In this document: positions 22,948-30,743 of the stretch, piece by piece
Layout: each line of letters opens with the position of its first letter
Position numbering within the stretch: position 1 is the stretch's first letter
From: Cyanobacteria bacterium UBA791
GTDB lineage: Bacteria; Cyanobacteriota; Vampirovibrionia; Gastranaerophilales; Gastranaerophilaceae
Direction of reading: 5' to 3'
Length of the DNA stretch: 32,944 nt
Assembly (NCBI GenBank): GCA_002297005.1
Contig: DBIX01000026.1
Span: forward strand, 1 to 32,944
Position numbers and translations under genes: made by a program
Notes under the pieces: generated by a model
What the model saw: the letters and a program-made list of their open reading frames with translations, nothing else
What the model was told of the DNA's origin: nothing
The model's database searches: none

Positions 22948-23520
22948 CTAAGCTTCTGTCATAAAGAAGTTTTTAGATTGGTTTTGTAGTAATGAGAAAA
23001 AGTTGTTGTTCGTATTAGTTGTTTTTGTTTGTTGAGTAGTTGAATTTGTTGTAATATTTCCAAATGAGCCAAGTTGTTGAGCAGTTTGAGTGTTAGATGC
23101 TGTTTCTACCTCTGTTGTTCGGTTTGGTATTTTTACACCAAGATTTTTAGAAAGAGTTTTTCTTTCTTTTGTTGTCATGTTTTCACTTAGTTCTGCAAAA
23201 GTATTGCTTAAATCAACACCAGCCATTTCAGCTTGTTCCTTTAGTGCTTTCATTTGTTTATCAATACTTTTCTTTACTGCCTTGTTAGTTTTCTCATTTC
23301 CATCGGCATCTTTTGTTTTTAGTCGTTTAGATTTTTTTATTAAAGTCTGTGCTTGTTCCTTTATTTGTGCTTTCATTGTAGAGTTGAAAGAATTTGCTGA
23401 ATTTGTTTGGCTTTCTCCACCAAAAATGCTATTAAGATATTCACTAGAACTCCCAGAAACAGCCGAGTTTCCTGAAGATTGGATTCCTTGTATACCATTT
23501 AGTGATACTTGATTAACCAT
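22948..23520 (-). CDS. Paralogue of the transglycosylase N-terminal domain, lacking the enzyme
   Basis: The 190-residue protein has no known enzymatic domain. Residues 49-132 align almost without gaps to residues 49-134 of the next gene: MKAQIKEQAQTLIKKSKRLK against MKSQIKAKAQELVRKTKNLK, both then with DADGNEKTN, IDKQM or LDKQM, KEQAE and a closing K-N-L-x-V. The flanks are low-complexity: Ser/Asn/Gly-rich before and Thr/Asn/Gln-rich after, ending in SLLQNQSKNFFMTEA. There is no signal peptide. AAGAGAG precedes the ATG. Both genes read the same way, 156 bases apart. It may be a partner, regulator or duplication remnant that lost its SLT domain. Confidence 0.7.
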   Translation of the reverse strand: MVNQVSLNGIQGIQSSGNSAVSGSSSEYLNSIFGGESQTNSANSFNSTMKAQIKEQAQTLIKKSKRLKTKDADGNEKTNKAVKKSIDKQMKALKEQAEMAGVDLSNTFAELSENMTTKERKTLSKNLGVKIPNRTTEVETASNTQTAQQLGSFGNITTNSTTQQTKTTNTNNNFFSLLQNQSKNFFMTEA

Positions 23521-23699
23521 GCAAAAAGCTCTCTTCTACAATGTTACACATGGATATAAAGTATTTTTAGGATGTCCAATTTCAGAAAAAATTAATACTG
23601 TAACATTCGTTAACAAAACACTTCTTTTTTCTAAAGTTTGAAAATTTTTCTCCGATAACAAACATGTAAAGAGTATAAAATTTATTTGGAATTTTAAAA

Positions 23700-25478
23700 G
23701 TGAACGTTAGTAGTATCGTAAATGTTAATAGTGTATCAAGAGTTCAAAATGCTCAAAGTTCTAGAAAGGTTGTAAATACAGAGCTTAAAAATGATACGTT
23801 TGAACGAGTTTCATTTAAAGGAAACTTCAATGCTGATGAAGCTGTGAAAGAATTAAAAGACCTTAAGAATTTTAAAGGGCTTCCAAAATTTACAGATGAT
23901 AAAGTTGAAGTTATTAAAAATGAGCTTGTTAAAGCTCCTGACAAATGGGAGCCATTCAAGACTCTTGTTCAAAATCCTAAGATATTGGGATCAATGGCTT
24001 GTGATATTATTAGCAAGGACACTCAAGTTGTAAAAGGGCTTGCAAATCTATCCGAGGTTAAGAAAGGAGATGATACACCAAGATTTACACCTTTTGATAT
24101 TAAGGCTCTTTCAAATAGTTTAAGCAAAACAGAAGAATTTGATAAGGCAAAAGTCTTAGCTAAAAGTGATTTAGGCATAGATGATTTAGTTGCTTTGTCA
24201 AAGAATGAAAAACTTAAAAATCCAGAAAAAGTCGTTGAAAATTACGATAAAATGAAAGCTCGTTGTGGTGGAAACTTGTTGTCATTGTCGTTCAAAACGG
24301 ATGATTATGACTCAAATGCTTTCTCTTTGATTGCTGACATGAAAGATACAGGCAAGAAAATTGAACTGTTCGATAAGGACATGAATAATATTTCATCAGA
24401 AGAAGTACAAGCTTTCAAACATCCTAACGGACGTCAATATCAAATTAAAAAGACTGTTGACAGAAGAAATAATTCTGTGTCTAAAGTTAGACTTGAGGTG
24501 AGAAAAAATATGCCTCAACCAGTTTTGATAAATGAAGTTCGTGTTATTAAGGATAAAGACGGCAAAACTGTGAGAAAAGAATATACTGACCAATCAGAAG
24601 TAGCTGGTGTTTTGAACATAAAACACGTGTTCCCTGACGGTACAGAAAAAGTTTTATCTTCTGGAACTGTTGATAAAAAGACAGGCATTACTTCTGTAAA
24701 AAAGGATATGACCTCTCTTGATGGTACTCGTACACAATATTTGTATGAGGATGATCCACAAGGTAACAGAATTAGTGACTACATTATTACTGATAAAAAC
24801 GGTAAAACTTTGTTGAAAAACTCTCAGTCTTTTGAAGTTCTTTCTGATAATAAGTTTATTTCGTCTAAAAATGATAAAAAATACGAAATTACCGTTAATG
24901 AAAAAGATATTGACATTAAGGATTTGAATACAAAAGAAAATTCAAAAATCGTTTTTGAAAACTATCTTGACGGTAATAAAGAAAAGATTTTAACTGCGTT
25001 GAAAAAGATGCCTGGTGAAGAATTAATTGCACTAGGTAAAACTACAAAGCACCTAAACGGTATCGATGATATTAATTATTCAACTTATGGTGCTGTAAAT
25101 AAACGTATAAAAACAGGTGATAACTTGTACGTTATGTTGCACGAGCTTGGCCACGCAAAGGATTACAACGAAGTTAATGTAAAAGAAGAAGAAACTTTGA
25201 AAAAGTCAATCTTCTCAAATAAAAAAGTAAATGAAGTTTTTGAAAAGGAAAAAGAAGCGTTTGATAATGCTTTCCCAACTGCTCAAAGAGAACATATCAA
25301 TTACTTTATAAAAACTTCTGAACACAAGGACGGTTTGCAAGAAACTATTGCGGAAACAAATGCATTGTTGAATACATACAATAATGAGGATTTGTTCTCA
25401 ATTCGTTCACAATACTTGCAACAATATTTTCCAAAGACAATAGCAGAAATTTCAAAATCTTTGGTGAAGACTAATTAA
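23700..25478 (+). CDS. Large HExxH metallopeptidase with N-terminal VSFKGN motif
   Basis: The 592-residue protein is not a family I recognise as a whole. The zinc motif HELGH is at 481-485 in YVMLHELGHAKDYNE; a likely third ligand or partner glutamate is E548 or E552 in ETIAETNA, which suggests a gluzincin-type protease. The middle (about 215-400) is rich in short strand-like units such as NGRQYQIKK, DGKTVRKEY and DGTRTQYLY, resembling RHS/YD-like beta repeats. The N-terminal 60 residues are flexible and contain VSFKGN (37-42). There is no signal peptide. The start is GTG with a poor ribosome-binding site (TTGGA), so the exact start is uncertain. It is divergent from the paralogue gene and followed by a repeat element. 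Confidence 0.75.
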   Translation: MNVSSIVNVNSVSRVQNAQSSRKVVNTELKNDTFERVSFKGNFNADEAVKELKDLKNFKGLPKFTDDKVEVIKNELVKAPDKWEPFKTLVQNPKILGSMACDIISKDTQVVKGLANLSEVKKGDDTPRFTPFDIKALSNSLSKTEEFDKAKVLAKSDLGIDDLVALSKNEKLKNPEKVVENYDKMKARCGGNLLSLSFKTDDYDSNAFSLIADMKDTGKKIELFDKDMNNISSEEVQAFKHPNGRQYQIKKTVDRRNNSVSKVRLEVRKNMPQPVLINEVRVIKDKDGKTVRKEYTDQSEVAGVLNIKHVFPDGTEKVLSSGTVDKKTGITSVKKDMTSLDGTRTQYLYEDDPQGNRISDYIITDKNGKTLLKNSQSFEVLSDNKFISSKNDKKYEITVNEKDIDIKDLNTKENSKIVFENYLDGNKEKILTALKKMPGEELIALGKTTKHLNGIDDINYSTYGAVNKRIKTGDNLYVMLHELGHAKDYNEVNVKEEETLKKSIFSNKKVNEVFEKEKEAFDNAFPTAQREHINYFIKTSEHKDGLQETIAETNALLNTYNNEDLFSIRSQYLQQYFPKTIAEISKSLVKTN

Positions 25479-25496
25479 ATTTTAGACACCGACACT

Positions 25497-25630
25497 TCAC
25501 ACCGGCTTACGCTTTTTTGCTCCTGTGGGTTTCGAGCTACGCTCTGCAATCCTACGTCGCTTTCGTAGTGTTCGCCTGCTTGACACACTAGTCGTGTGTC
25601 AACACCGCTCACACCGGCTTACGCTTTTTT
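25497..25630. repeat. Element bounded by 22-bp direct repeats with internal hairpins
   Basis: An identical 22-base sequence (TCACACCGGCTTACGC followed by six Ts) occurs at 25497-25518 and 25609-25630. Between them is G+C-rich DNA with CTACG/CGTAG (imperfect, about 25552-25568) and a perfect 8-bp hairpin TGACACAC/GTGTGTCA (25581-25601). The right-hand repeat supplies the last three codons and the stop of the reverse gene at 25619. It resembles a small non-autonomous mobile or REP-like element; no transposase is present. Confidence 0.75.
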
Positions 25631-25933
25631 AAAGTCAGTAGCATTCTTATCAGCAAGCCATTTTCTCATCAAGTGTTGTTCATAGCTCAAGGCATAATTA
25701 TATAAAGCTTTTGTTAGTTTTCTTCCGCTCTCTGATTTTGCAACCAAAAAGAAATCACCAGCCTTGTTTTGGTAAAAATCTATTTCTTGATGTATCACTT
25801 TATCAACGTTTGTTTGAGCTGGTTTTTCCAAAACTGACAAAACCCAAGCCGTTAATAGGCTTAGAGTTGTCTTATTTTTAATTATTTCTTCATCATGTTC
25901 TTGTAAAAATTTTGAAAATTCACTCAATATCAT
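25619..25933 (-). CDS. Hypothetical 104-residue protein, coupled to comF
   Basis: I do not recognise this protein. It starts MILSEFSKFLQEHDEEIIKNKTTL, looks mostly helical, and has TLSLLTAWVLSVLEKP (about 22-37) as its only hydrophobic stretch, followed by a basic C-terminal half with ALYNYALSYEQHLMRKWLADKN. There is no signal peptide. The ATG is one base beyond the comF stop, so translation is probably coupled. The final residues KKA and the stop codon are encoded by the right-hand copy of the 22-bp repeat, so the original C-terminus may have been replaced by insertion of that element. Confidence 0.65.
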   Translation of the reverse strand: MILSEFSKFLQEHDEEIIKNKTTLSLLTAWVLSVLEKPAQTNVDKVIHQEIDFYQNKAGDFFLVAKSESGRKLTKALYNYALSYEQHLMRKWLADKNATDFKKA

Positions 25934-25934
25934 A

Positions 25935-26579
25935 TTAATTCGCCGATGCTGTTGCCAAACACGTAATTTTTGTATAACTGTTTTTGTTAAATTCTTCTAT
26001 CATTGATTCAAAGGTTGAACCTGTTGTAAATATATCATCAATAATAAGTATTTCCAAATTCTTGTCAAAATTCTTGTCAAAAACTTTGAAAGCATCTTTT
26101 AGGTTTTCCATTCTTTCAAATTTTTTAAGTTTGTATTGAGGTTTTGTATTTTTAACTCTTTTTATCAAATCCGTGTTCATTTTTAGACCTGTAAGCTTGC
26201 AAAATTCTTCGCCTACAAGCTCCATGTGGTTATAACCTCTTTCTTTTCTTCTTTTTTCATAAAGAGGAACAGGTATAACTATAAAATCTTTTTTAAGGTT
26301 TAATTTTTCAAAATATTCTGCCATAAATTTTGCTTGATAAAAGGCTAAGTCTTTTTGTTTGTGGTATTTTACGCCACGAATAAGTTTTTGCATTGTTTTT
26401 TCGTAAACTCCAGCACAAAAAATATTTACATTTTTATAAATCATTTTTGCTCTTCTGTCATTTAAAGTAAGTTCGTCATAACATTTATTACACATTCCAA
26501 CGCAATCTTTCGAACTTTTGCAGAAATAACAACGCTTTTTATATATTAAATCTAGTAACCCAAGCAAAAAATTTTTCAT
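25935..26579 (-). CDS. comF: ComF-family phosphoribosyltransferase-like protein
   Basis: The 214-residue protein has an N-terminal zinc-ribbon (CYFC at 17-20, then CNKC at 30-33) and a phosphoribosyltransferase fold with VIPVPLYEKRRKERGYNH (101-118) and the PRPP-binding loop IIDDIFTTGST (179-189). ComF is needed for DNA uptake in naturally competent bacteria and is thought to help handle incoming single-stranded DNA with primosome proteins; homologues occur in non-competent species. The frame is open to 26648, but the ATG at 26579 fits the family start, and a consensus promoter lies just upstream of it. It is divergent from rseP and coupled to the orphan gene that follows. Confidence 0.88.
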   Translation of the reverse strand: MKNFLLGLLDLIYKKRCYFCKSSKDCVGMCNKCYDELTLNDRRAKMIYKNVNIFCAGVYEKTMQKLIRGVKYHKQKDLAFYQAKFMAEYFEKLNLKKDFIVIPVPLYEKRRKERGYNHMELVGEEFCKLTGLKMNTDLIKRVKNTKPQYKLKKFERMENLKDAFKVFDKNFDKNLEILIIDDIFTTGSTFESMIEEFNKNSYTKITCLATASAN

Positions 26580-26585
26580 ACAAAA

Positions 26586-26614
26586 ATTATACAATAAATT
26601 ATTTCTCGTGTTAG
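26586..26614 (-). promoter_or_regulatory. Promoter of comF, predicting a leaderless transcript
   Basis: On the reverse strand CTAACA (26609-26614) is followed after 17 bases by consensus TATAAT (26586-26591). Only six bases separate the -10 from the ATG at 26579, so transcription should begin at or next to the A of the start codon. Confidence 0.55.
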
Positions 26615-26654
26615 AATATGAATAATCACAATCATAAACAAGGAACAATATTTT

Positions 26655-28034
26655 ATGTCTATAATTTTAATGTTGATATTTTTAAGTATATTGATTTTAG
26701 TACACGAAGCAGGTCACTTCTTAACAGCAAAAGCTTTTGGTATGAGAGTCGATAAATTTGGATTTGGTCTACCAATTGGTCCAACGTTATTTAAAAAGAA
26801 ATTCGGAGAAACAACATTTTTAATCCATGCTTTCTTATTAGGTGGATATGTTGCCTTCCCTGATGACGAGCAAGATTGTGATTTACCAAAGGATTCACCT
26901 GAAAGATTTATCAACAAACCTATTTATCAAAGAGCAATAGTTGTTTCTGCTGGTGTAATCTCAAATGTCATTTGTGCATATTTCTTTGTATTACTTACAG
27001 CTATGATGTGGGGGCAATTACCATCAGGCGAAGCTAATATTTATATCAATGATATTGTTGCAGCAAAAGGTGCTTCTATTTGGACTTCTGGGGCAAAAAA
27101 AGGCGATAAAATCGTTGAAGTAAACGGTATGCAAATTAAAAATACCGCTTCATTTATAAACATAGTATCAAAAAGTAAAGAAGCAGATGGAGTTATTACA
27201 AAAGCTCTTTACCAACAAAAACTTGATGAATTACGCAAAATAAACATTGGTTTCAGAAATGACGAAGTTATTGTAAAAGATGTATTGGTAAGACTTCCTG
27301 AAATTAATGAAGAAGAAAAAATTGTTCCAACTGACAATAAAGTTAAAAAAGGTTTAAAAGCTCCTGAACAAGGTGAAACTTTAAAATTATCTGAAAATGT
27401 TATAAAATTGCGTGATGAAATCTCAAAAAATAAAAAAGATTATTATATAGCTGATGGTACTGTAACGCTATCTGATATTGCTTATGCACTTTCTGATACA
27501 AAACATCCAGTAGATATTAAAGTTGAAAGAAATGGTAAAATTATTCCTCTTAAAACTGTTTATCCAAACAAAAATGGACAACTTGGTATTCAGCTAGAAA
27601 CAAGAGAAATTCTAGCTCCTACAAAATCTTTCCCAACTGCAGTCGTACAAAGTTATAAATACTTGTATGACAATACTTATATGATGTGTTATGGATTGTA
27701 TCAACTATTTACAGGCAAAGTTCCAATGAAGGATTTACACGGCATTGTTGCTATTACAAAAGTTGGTGGCGATATTATTGATAACAACGGTATTTTCCAA
27801 GGTCTACTTTTAATTGCAATAATTTCTATGGACTTGGCGTTAGTAAACTTCTTGCCAATCCCAGCTTTAGATGGTGGACATTTGTTATTCTTATTTATTG
27901 AAAAAATTCATGGCAAACGTCTTGACGACAAAATTGTCGAAAAAATAGGCACAATAGGATTTATGTTCTTGGTTACATTAATGGTATACGTAATATTTAA
28001 CGACGTATTCGCATTATTGACGAACAAATTTTAG
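26655..28034 (+). CDS. rseP: Site-2 intramembrane zinc metalloprotease
   Basis: The 459-residue protein has HEAGH (17-21) in the first membrane helix, and LDGGH with Asp406 (405-409) in NFLPIPALDGGHLLFL. These form the zinc site of S2P proteases, which cut membrane-bound regulators such as anti-sigma factors. A PDZ region begins with GAKKGDKIVEVNGMQIKN at about 150. It contains a lysine/glutamate-rich insert of about 120 residues (about 175-295) before the domain closes with VDIKVERNGKIIPLKTVYPN. Four membrane segments fit the family. AAGGAA lies ten bases before the ATG. It is divergent from comF, with a short shared control region. The target is unknown. Confidence 0.93.
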   Translation: MSIILMLIFLSILILVHEAGHFLTAKAFGMRVDKFGFGLPIGPTLFKKKFGETTFLIHAFLLGGYVAFPDDEQDCDLPKDSPERFINKPIYQRAIVVSAGVISNVICAYFFVLLTAMMWGQLPSGEANIYINDIVAAKGASIWTSGAKKGDKIVEVNGMQIKNTASFINIVSKSKEADGVITKALYQQKLDELRKINIGFRNDEVIVKDVLVRLPEINEEEKIVPTDNKVKKGLKAPEQGETLKLSENVIKLRDEISKNKKDYYIADGTVTLSDIAYALSDTKHPVDIKVERNGKIIPLKTVYPNKNGQLGIQLETREILAPTKSFPTAVVQSYKYLYDNTYMMCYGLYQLFTGKVPMKDLHGIVAITKVGGDIIDNNGIFQGLLLIAIISMDLALVNFLPIPALDGGHLLFLFIEKIHGKRLDDKIVEKIGTIGFMFLVTLMVYVIFNDVFALLTNKF

Positions 28035-28072
28035 ATTGAAAAGTTTGCTTAAAAATAAGTTTAAAATTGTTA

Positions 28073-28792
28073 TCATAGATAATCTCTCAAAATGTTTTTA
28101 ACGTAATTTTGTGTTTCAGGGAATGGTGGTACCCCATCGTATTTATCAACGTTTCCTGGACCAGCGTTGTATGCTGCAAGAGCAAGGATAACGTTACCAT
28201 TGTATTTATCTAACATAGATTTTAAATAAGTTACACCACCCTCAACATTTTCAACAGGGTTCATTGGGTTTTTAACACCTAAGCTTTTTGCAGTTGCTGG
28301 CATAAGTTGCATTAAGCCCATGGCTCCAACTTTTGATTTTGCATCAACTTTAAAACCTGATTCTTGTTTGATTAATGCTTTTACAAGTTTGTCGTCAACT
28401 CCGTGACGTTTTGAAATTTTTGTAACCATATCAAGAATTTGGTTTTTAGAGTTTGCAACTCCGCCACCAATTTTGCTCATAAAACTACCAGAAGTTTTTT
28501 GAGTACCAATTAGAGCAGTTAAGTCGTTACGGTTGTATATTTTAGAAGCTTGTTTCTTTTCTCCTACGCCAGAAACTAAAGAGCCAAAAGTATTGCTACT
28601 TGGAGCAGTAGCATTTTTTACTCCAGCACTATCCTTTAATACCTTCGCAAAAGGTTTGACATCTTTATCTAATGATGGTGGTTGCAAGCCTTTTTCAAAG
28701 TTTGTAATTTGCGTATTAATTTCTGCATAACGTTGAATTGCAGCTTGTTGTCCACTAGAATTAATCAAATTCTGTATCTTAGGAGAAAACAT
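28073..28792 (-). CDS. SLT-family lytic transglycosylase without signal peptide
   Basis: The 239-residue protein ends in a textbook Slt70-like domain (about 115-239): ALIKQESGF with catalytic Glu144, KVGAMGLMQLMPATA (155-169), LALAAYNAGPGNVDKY (203-218) and a terminal NYVKNILRDYL. The N-terminal 110 residues are helical then Ser/Gly-rich and start MFSPKIQNLINSSGQQAAIQ, with no Sec signal. The domain cleaves the MurNAc-GlcNAc bond of peptidoglycan with anhydro-ring formation. It lacks the EF-hand and N-terminal domain of the other transglycosylase in the window. GAGGTGTGAGGT precedes the ATG. It is divergent from grpE. Confidence 0.9.
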   Translation of the reverse strand: MFSPKIQNLINSSGQQAAIQRYAEINTQITNFEKGLQPPSLDKDVKPFAKVLKDSAGVKNATAPSSNTFGSLVSGVGEKKQASKIYNRNDLTALIGTQKTSGSFMSKIGGGVANSKNQILDMVTKISKRHGVDDKLVKALIKQESGFKVDAKSKVGAMGLMQLMPATAKSLGVKNPMNPVENVEGGVTYLKSMLDKYNGNVILALAAYNAGPGNVDKYDGVPPFPETQNYVKNILRDYL

Positions 28793-28921
28793 AAATACCT
28801 CACACCTCTATTTCTTACTAATATCCTACTAAATTTTATGTAATATTAAATCCTCTATTTGATTTATAATGATTTTTGTAAAAAAGACAACACACAAATA
28901 TTAAGAAAAAATAAACTAAAC

Positions 28922-28949
28922 TTGTTTATGGTTGTTGATAAACTATAAT
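28922..28949 (+). promoter_or_regulatory. Promoter of the grpE-dnaJ operon
   Basis: TTGTTT (28922-28927) and consensus TATAAT (28944-28949) are 16 bases apart, 36 bases before the grpE ATG. No CIRCE inverted repeat (HrcA operator) is visible in the region 28793-28984. Confidence 0.6.
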
Positions 28950-28984
28950 AGTAAATGTAGAATATTATTTATAGAGGCGTAATT

Positions 28985-29590
28985 ATGAGTCACAAACACA
29001 AACACGAAATTGAAGAAGAAAAAAACTCAAATAACAATCCTTTTAAACCAACTGAAGAAGCTGATAAAAAGGTAGAAGCAGAAGTTGAAAAACAAGAGGT
29101 TGAAGCAGGTACTGAATCTGTAAATAATGAAGCTGATAAAAAATATGAAGAACTTCAAAAAAAATATGATGAATTGAATAATCAATATATCAGACTTGCT
29201 GCAGATTTTGAAAACTTTAGAAAACGTCAAGCACAAGAACGTGAAAGTCTTTTAAAATATGGTGCAGAAGAAACTATGAAAAAACTTTTGGAGGTACTAG
29301 ATAATTTTGATAGAGGATTAAAAGCTATTGAAAATATTGAGGATTGCGAAAAAGTGAAAGATAGTTACAAACTTGTATGTAAACAAATGAATGACGTTTT
29401 GACAAAACTTGGTCTAGAAGTTATTGAGTCAGAGGGTCAAGAATTTGATCCAAACTTCCATGAAGCAGTTATGCAAACTCCAACATCTGAACATCCAGAA
29501 AATACTGTTATGGTTCAGTTGCAAAAGGGTTATAAACTAGGTGACAAGGTTCTAAGACCAGCCTTAGTTAATGTTGCTACTGCTGAATAA
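28985..29590 (+). CDS. grpE: Nucleotide exchange factor GrpE
   Basis: The 201-residue protein has an acidic low-complexity N-terminus (1-50), a long coiled-coil with the signature YIRLAADFENFRKRQAQERES (about 67-87), a four-helix region and the C-terminal beta wing with EVIESEGQEFDPNFHEAVMQ and GYKLGDKVLRPALVNVA. It releases ADP from DnaK. The start has TAGAGGCGTAATT ahead of the ATG. dnaJ follows after 28 bases; dnaK, which normally stands between or next to them, is not in the window. Confidence 0.97.
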   Translation: MSHKHKHEIEEEKNSNNNPFKPTEEADKKVEAEVEKQEVEAGTESVNNEADKKYEELQKKYDELNNQYIRLAADFENFRKRQAQERESLLKYGAEETMKKLLEVLDNFDRGLKAIENIEDCEKVKDSYKLVCKQMNDVLTKLGLEVIESEGQEFDPNFHEAVMQTPTSEHPENTVMVQLQKGYKLGDKVLRPALVNVATAE

Positions 29591-29618
29591 CAATTAATAT
29601 TTAGGAATTAAGAAGGTA

Positions 29619-30743
29619 ATGGCAGATTATTATGAAATATTAGGCGTTTCCAAAGACGCTAGTAAAGACGAGATAAAAAGTGCTTTCAGAAAGAAAGCAC
29701 GACAACTTCACCCAGATGTAAATAAAGCACCTGATGCGGAAGAAAAATTTAAAGAGTTGGGTAAAGCTTACGAAGTTTTATCTGACGATGAAAAAAGAGC
29801 AACTTACGATAGATATGGTGAAGACGGCTTAAATAATGCTGGTTTTAATACTCAAGGACCTTTCGCTAGTGGTTTTGGAGATTTAGGTGATATTTTCGAA
29901 AGCTTTTTTGGAGATTTTGGTTTTGGTGGTGGTTCAAGACAACGTGACCCAAATGCTCCAGTTGCCGGTGACGATTTAAGATTAGACGTTGAATTAACTT
30001 TTGAAGAAGCTGTTTACGGTGTAACAAAAGAGGTTAAAATAGGGCATCTTGAAGCTTGCGACGAGTGTAAAGGAACTGGTGCAAAAGCTGGTACAACTCC
30101 AGTAACTTGTACTGTTTGCGGTGGTACGGGTAAAGTTCATCACACAACTTCAACTGTGTTAGGTCAGTTTACACAGGTTTCACCTTGTCCAAAATGTCAT
30201 GGAACAGGTAAAGTTATTGAATCACCTTGTGAAAAATGCCATGGTAAAGGTCAAGTGGAAGTTGAAAAGAAACTTGAATTGAAAATTCCAGCCGGTGTTG
30301 ATACTGGCTCAAAAATGAGATTATCAGGTGAGGGTGATGCTGGCTTAAGAGGTGGTCCAGCTGGTGATTTATACGTTGTGTTACACGTAAAACCATCAAA
30401 ATACTATCATAGAGAGGGATTAAATATTATCACTCGTTTAGATATTACTCCAGCACAAGCTGTTTTAGGTGATAATATCTATGTTCAAACAATTGACGGT
30501 GATAAAAAATTAAACATTCCTGCTGGTATTCAAACAGGTACAACACTAAAACTTGCAGGTCATGGTGTTCCTCATGTTCAAAAGCCATCATACAAGGGTG
30601 ACCATATTGTACTTGTAAATATTAAAACTCCTACAAACTTAACTGATGAAGAAAAAGCTTTGTATAAGAGATTATATGAAATTAATACAGGTAAAAAGGC
30701 TCAAAGCTCTTTTAAAGACAAGGTTAAAGGAGTGTTTAATTAA
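29619..30743 (+). CDS. dnaJ: Chaperone DnaJ (type I Hsp40)
   Basis: The 374-residue protein has the J domain (1-70) with HPD at 31-33, a Gly/Phe-rich region (about 75-110), and the zinc domain with four CxxCxGxG repeats (CDECKGTG, CTVCGGTG, CPKCHGTG, CEKCHGKG; about 147-210), followed by C-terminal substrate-binding and dimerisation domains. It delivers clients to DnaK and stimulates its ATPase. AAGAAGGTA precedes the ATG. The stop shares its last base with the start of the next gene (TAATG), so an unrelated exported protein is translationally coupled to it. Confidence 0.98.
   Translation: MADYYEILGVSKDASKDEIKSAFRKKARQLHPDVNKAPDAEEKFKELGKAYEVLSDDEKRATYDRYGEDGLNNAGFNTQGPFASGFGDLGDIFESFFGDFGFGGGSRQRDPNAPVAGDDLRLDVELTFEEAVYGVTKEVKIGHLEACDECKGTGAKAGTTPVTCTVCGGTGKVHHTTSTVLGQFTQVSPCPKCHGTGKVIESPCEKCHGKGQVEVEKKLELKIPAGVDTGSKMRLSGEGDAGLRGGPAGDLYVVLHVKPSKYYHREGLNIITRLDITPAQAVLGDNIYVQTIDGDKKLNIPAGIQTGTTLKLAGHGVPHVQKPSYKGDHIVLVNIKTPTNLTDEEKALYKRLYEINTGKKAQSSFKDKVKGVFN

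Noticed and set aside
25497..25630. CRISPR-like reading of the two 22-base direct repeats
   Set aside because: Only two repeats, an about 90-base spacer with its own hairpins, and no cas gene nearby.
26580..26648. Upstream start for comF at 26648
   Set aside because: The extra 23 residues (Tyr/Asn-rich) do not resemble ComF, and the start would lie upstream of the TATAAT promoter.
28793..28984. Possible CIRCE/HrcA operator before grpE
   Set aside because: No 9-base inverted repeat with the CIRCE spacing and sequence is present; only an ordinary sigma-70-type promoter is seen.
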